NCBI GenBank assembly: GCA_001552895.1
Contig: KQ959659.1
Span: 1 to 64,000 of the forward strand
Reading direction: 5' to 3'
From: Tissierellia bacterium KA00581
Lineage (GTDB): Bacteria > Bacillota > Clostridia > Tissierellales > Peptoniphilaceae
DNA: 64,000 nucleotides
Part shown: piece by piece, positions 61,459-64,000 of the stretch
Numbering within the stretch: the first letter of the stretch is position 1
Layout of the letters: each line of letters starts with the position of its first letter
The notes under the pieces: model-generated
What the model saw: only the letters and a program-made list of their open reading frames with translations
What the model was told of the DNA's origin: nothing
Database searches by the model: none
Program-made: the position numbers and the translations under genes

Positions 61459-62349
61459 ATGATAAAATTATTTTGTGATATGGGAGCTGATATTCCAAAA
61501 AATTTGATAGAAAAGTATGATATAACTGTTTTTACTATGGCAATTTCTGACGGCGATAATGAATATATATTGGGTGAAAATATAGATAGATTAAAAGTTT
61601 TTAAAGAAATGAAAGAAGGAGTTGTTTTTAATACATCTCAAGTAACTTACAAAGATTATTATGATAAATTTAAACAAGAAGTTTCAAAAGGAAATGAAGT
61701 TTTATATATTTCTTTATCTTCTGGAATAACTGGTACATATAATACTGCTATTATGGCTAAAAATGCAGTGCTAGAAGAAATGGATGCAAGAATAGAATTA
61801 ATAGATAGTTTTAATGCTGTTTTTGGTTATGGTTCAATGGTTATAAAATCTGCTAAGATGATTAGAGAAAATAAAAGTTTAGATGAGATTTTAAAATTAT
61901 TAAATTTTTTAAAAAAACATATAAGATACGCTTTTACAGTTGAAGATTTAAAATATCTTTATAGAGGTGGTAGACTTAGTAAAACTAAATATTTTTTAGG
62001 TAATCTTTTAAATGTATGTCCGATTTTAGATGTTAGTAAAGAAGATGGTACTTTAAGGGTTGTAGATAGAATAAGGGGAAAGAAAAATTTAAATAAAAAG
62101 TTATTTGAAAATGTAAAATCACATATAGCTGATATAGATGTTTTGAAAAAACAAACTTTATTTGTATTTCATGGTGATTGTGAAAATAAAGCATTAGAAT
62201 TAAAAGAATTTTTACAAAATGAACTTGATGTAGATGATGTAAAAATTTATACTGTAGATGCAGTTATAGGTTGTCATACTGGACCTGATATTTTTGCAGT
62301 TTGTTATTTAGATGAATTATATGGAAAATATGATAAGTTTGAAGCTTAA
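61459..62349 (+). CDS. DegV family fatty-acid-binding protein
   Basis: 296 residues. The family pattern DMGADIPKNLIEKYDI at the start, TSQVTYKDY (about 57-65), YISLSSGITGTYNTA (about 88-102) and YLYRGGRLSKTK fit DegV/FakB. FakB subunits present fatty acids to the kinase FakA, which then feeds phospholipid synthesis; no fakA is in the window. AGGAGG precedes the ATG. Confidence 0.92.
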   Translation: MIKLFCDMGADIPKNLIEKYDITVFTMAISDGDNEYILGENIDRLKVFKEMKEGVVFNTSQVTYKDYYDKFKQEVSKGNEVLYISLSSGITGTYNTAIMAKNAVLEEMDARIELIDSFNAVFGYGSMVIKSAKMIRENKSLDEILKLLNFLKKHIRYAFTVEDLKYLYRGGRLSKTKYFLGNLLNVCPILDVSKEDGTLRVVDRIRGKKNLNKKLFENVKSHIADIDVLKKQTLFVFHGDCENKALELKEFLQNELDVDDVKIYTVDAVIGCHTGPDIFAVCYLDELYGKYDKFEA

Positions 62350-62423
62350 AAGATAATTAACTAGATTGATTTTATAATATAAAATGTATAATATTTAAAA
62401 AATATTAGATATAAAAATTTAAC

Positions 62424-62460
62424 AAAAAAGCAATTAAGAAAAAATCTTAATTGCTTTTTT
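62424..62460. terminator. Bidirectional terminator between DegV and PPDK genes
   Basis: AAAAAAGCAATTAAGA pairs with TCTTAATTGCTTTTTT. It is symmetric and can serve both converging genes. Confidence 0.92.
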
Positions 62461-62468
62461 GTTTTGAA

Positions 62469-64000
62469 TTATTTGTTTTTTTGTTGCTTTATTTTTGCTC
62501 TTGCAGCTGCAAGTCTTGCAATAGGAACTCTAAATGGGGAACATGATACATAATCAATTCCAATAGAATTTAAAAATTCTATTGTGTCCGGATCTCCACC
62601 ATGTTCTCCACAAATTCCAACACTTAATTTAGGATTTACTTCTCTTCCAAGATGAAATGACATCTTTATTAATTTTCCAACACCTTTTTGATCTAATTTA
62701 GAGAAAGGATTAAAATCAAAGATTTTTTTATTTTCATATTCATTTAAAAATTTTCCAGCGTCATCTCTTGAAAAACCAAAAGTCATTTGTGTTAAGTCAT
62801 TTGTTCCATAACTAAAAAACTCAGCTTCTGTTGCAATTTCATCAGCTAAAAGTGCAGCTCTTGGAATTTCAATCATTGTACCTATTTTATATTTTATTGT
62901 TTCATTTAAATCTTTTAATGTATTTTCTATTTCTTCAATAATTTCTTTTTTAACATATTGTAATTCTTTTACATCTCCAACTAATGGAATCATTATTTGT
63001 GGAGTAATAGAAATATTTAAATCTTTTTGAGCTTTACATGCAGCAGTTATTATTGCTTTTACTTGCATTTTATATATTTCAGGGAAAGTTACAGCAAGTC
63101 TACATCCTCTATGACCAAGCATAGGATTTACTTCTTCTAGTTCCAAAATAACATCTCTTAGATATTCTTCTGAAATATCCATATCTGTTGCAAGTTTTAC
63201 AATATCTTCAGCTTCATAAGGTAAAAATTCATGTAGAGGTGGATCTAAAAGTCTTATTGTAGCTGGTTTTTCTTTTAAAACACAATAAATATCATAAAAG
63301 TCCTTTTCTTGCATTGGTCTTATTTTTTCTAAAGCTTTAACTCTTTGTTCTAAAGTTTTAGAAAGAATCATTTCTCTTACAACAGGAATTCTTTCTTTAT
63401 CGAAAAACATATGTTCTGTTCTACAAAGACCTATACCTTCAGCACCAAAGTCAATAGCTTGTTTAGCATCTCTTGGATTATCAGCATTTGCCTTAATACC
63501 TAAATCTTTTATTTCATTTACCCAGTCCATGAAAATTTTAAAATTTCCTGTAAGTTTTGGACTTAATTTTTCTATTTCACCTTTGTAGATTATACCAGTA
63601 TTTCCATCTAAAGATATAACTTCGCCTTCATGAATAACTAAATTATTAGCTCTAATAACTTTTTCAATTTCATCAACTTTTATATCATTAGCTCCAGCAA
63701 TACAACATTTACCCATTCCTCTTGCAACAACTGCAGCATGAGATGTCATTCCACCTCTAGCAGTTAATATGCCTTCAGCTTCAACCATACCTTCAATATC
63801 TTCAGGAGAAGTTTCTTGACGAACTAAAATAACTTTTTCTTTATTTTTTACTCCTTTAACAATATCTTTTGAATGAAAATATACCTTACCACTTGCAGCA
63901 CCTGGAGATGCAGCAAGTCCTTTTGCAATTATAGGAGTGTTTTTTAAAGTTTCGCTATCAAATACAGGATGAAGTAGTTGATCTAGACTTTTTGGTTCAA
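62469..64000 (-). CDS. ppdK: Pyruvate phosphate dikinase, C-terminal part (5' beyond window)
   Basis: The reading frame is open to base 64000 on the minus strand, so the start and the N-terminal ATP-grasp domain lie beyond the window; about 510 residues are visible. The phosphohistidine domain has GGMTSHAAVVARGMGKCCI, whose His is phosphorylated. The PEP/pyruvate barrel has GIGLCRTEHMFF, LLDPPLHEFLP, SYGTNDLTQMTFGFSRDD and SVGICGEHGGDP near the C-terminus. The enzyme interconverts PEP and pyruvate with AMP and pyrophosphate, common in anaerobes. It ends against a bidirectional terminator. Confidence 0.95.
   Translation of the reverse strand, partial: EPKSLDQLLHPVFDSETLKNTPIIAKGLAASPGAASGKVYFHSKDIVKGVKNKEKVILVRQETSPEDIEGMVEAEGILTARGGMTSHAAVVARGMGKCCIAGANDIKVDEIEKVIRANNLVIHEGEVISLDGNTGIIYKGEIEKLSPKLTGNFKIFMDWVNEIKDLGIKANADNPRDAKQAIDFGAEGIGLCRTEHMFFDKERIPVVREMILSKTLEQRVKALEKIRPMQEKDFYDIYCVLKEKPATIRLLDPPLHEFLPYEAEDIVKLATDMDISEEYLRDVILELEEVNPMLGHRGCRLAVTFPEIYKMQVKAIITAACKAQKDLNISITPQIMIPLVGDVKELQYVKKEIIEEIENTLKDLNETIKYKIGTMIEIPRAALLADEIATEAEFFSYGTNDLTQMTFGFSRDDAGKFLNEYENKKIFDFNPFSKLDQKGVGKLIKMSFHLGREVNPKLSVGICGEHGGDPDTIEFLNSIGIDYVSCSPFRVPIARLAAARAKIKQQKNK

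Noticed and set aside
1-64000. tRNA or rRNA genes and insertion sequences
   Set aside because: No cloverleaf, rRNA core segment, transposase or terminal inverted repeats with target duplication were recognised by eye.

Overview
The window looks like chromosomal DNA of a very low-GC Firmicute, with A/T-rich third positions, strong AGGAGG-type ribosome sites and several TTG starts. The gene content fits an anaerobic Gram-positive coccus of the Peptoniphilaceae type (Parvimonas/Finegoldia-like). The main hint is the first gene, a surface protein built from GA (albumin-binding) modules of the kind known from Finegoldia and streptococci. The genus is an inference; no rRNA or tRNA gene was seen.

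Layout. 1-1361: 3' part of the GA-module surface protein. 1632-7488: a 2-oxoacid (pyruvate or acetoin) dehydrogenase operon (E1 alpha, E1 beta, E2, E3), then lipoate-protein ligase. Here the only lipoyl domain sits on E3. 7635-16703: a long co-directional housekeeping run (cysteine desulfurase, AI-2E transporter family, alaS, IreB, RuvX, DUF1292, Fur family, RNase J, YlbF family, O-methyltransferase). Then come a U32 peptidase family protein, a polysaccharide deacetylase and RmuC.

20690-30111: a ten-gene extracytoplasmic iron locus: FTR1 permease, P19/Tp34-like lipoprotein, DUF2318 membrane protein, two FtsX-type permeases, an ATPase gene with an in-frame stop, an FMN-binding lipoprotein, a DUF4418-like membrane protein, and a second permease/ATPase pair. 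It resembles the Campylobacter p19/ftr1 cluster with flavin and DUF4418 additions, and is the best candidate for an incompletely described system. 30324-34127: ychF, then a decaying divergent pair (TetR regulator with two homopolymer frameshifts; P1B metal ATPase with a nonsense codon and a frameshift).

34270-41850: gatCAB, rdgB, a YfcE-like phosphodiesterase, an ECF S component, an RsbW-like anti-sigma kinase, then a guanine riboswitch controlling pbuX-xpt. 41959-54575: PBP1A, hflX, a YigZ family protein, a DUF819 transporter, typA, murA, recD2 and a ComFC-like protein. 54713-55749: rplJ-rplL behind an L10 leader with an attenuator, without rplKA or rpoBC next to it. 56233-61254: a one-carbon/folate operon (fhs, cyclodeaminase, folD, folC, 5-formyl-THF cyclo-ligase). 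61459-62349: a DegV family protein. 62469-64000: the C-terminal half of pyruvate phosphate dikinase, running off the window on the minus strand.

Working together: the dehydrogenase complex and lipoate ligase supply acetyl-CoA, and PPDK links PEP and pyruvate. The folate operon moves formate-derived one-carbon units toward methylene-THF and purines, and the riboswitch-controlled pbuX-xpt genes salvage purines. The iron locus probably feeds Fe-S and iron enzymes. All functions are read from motifs and gene order; no database search was possible.
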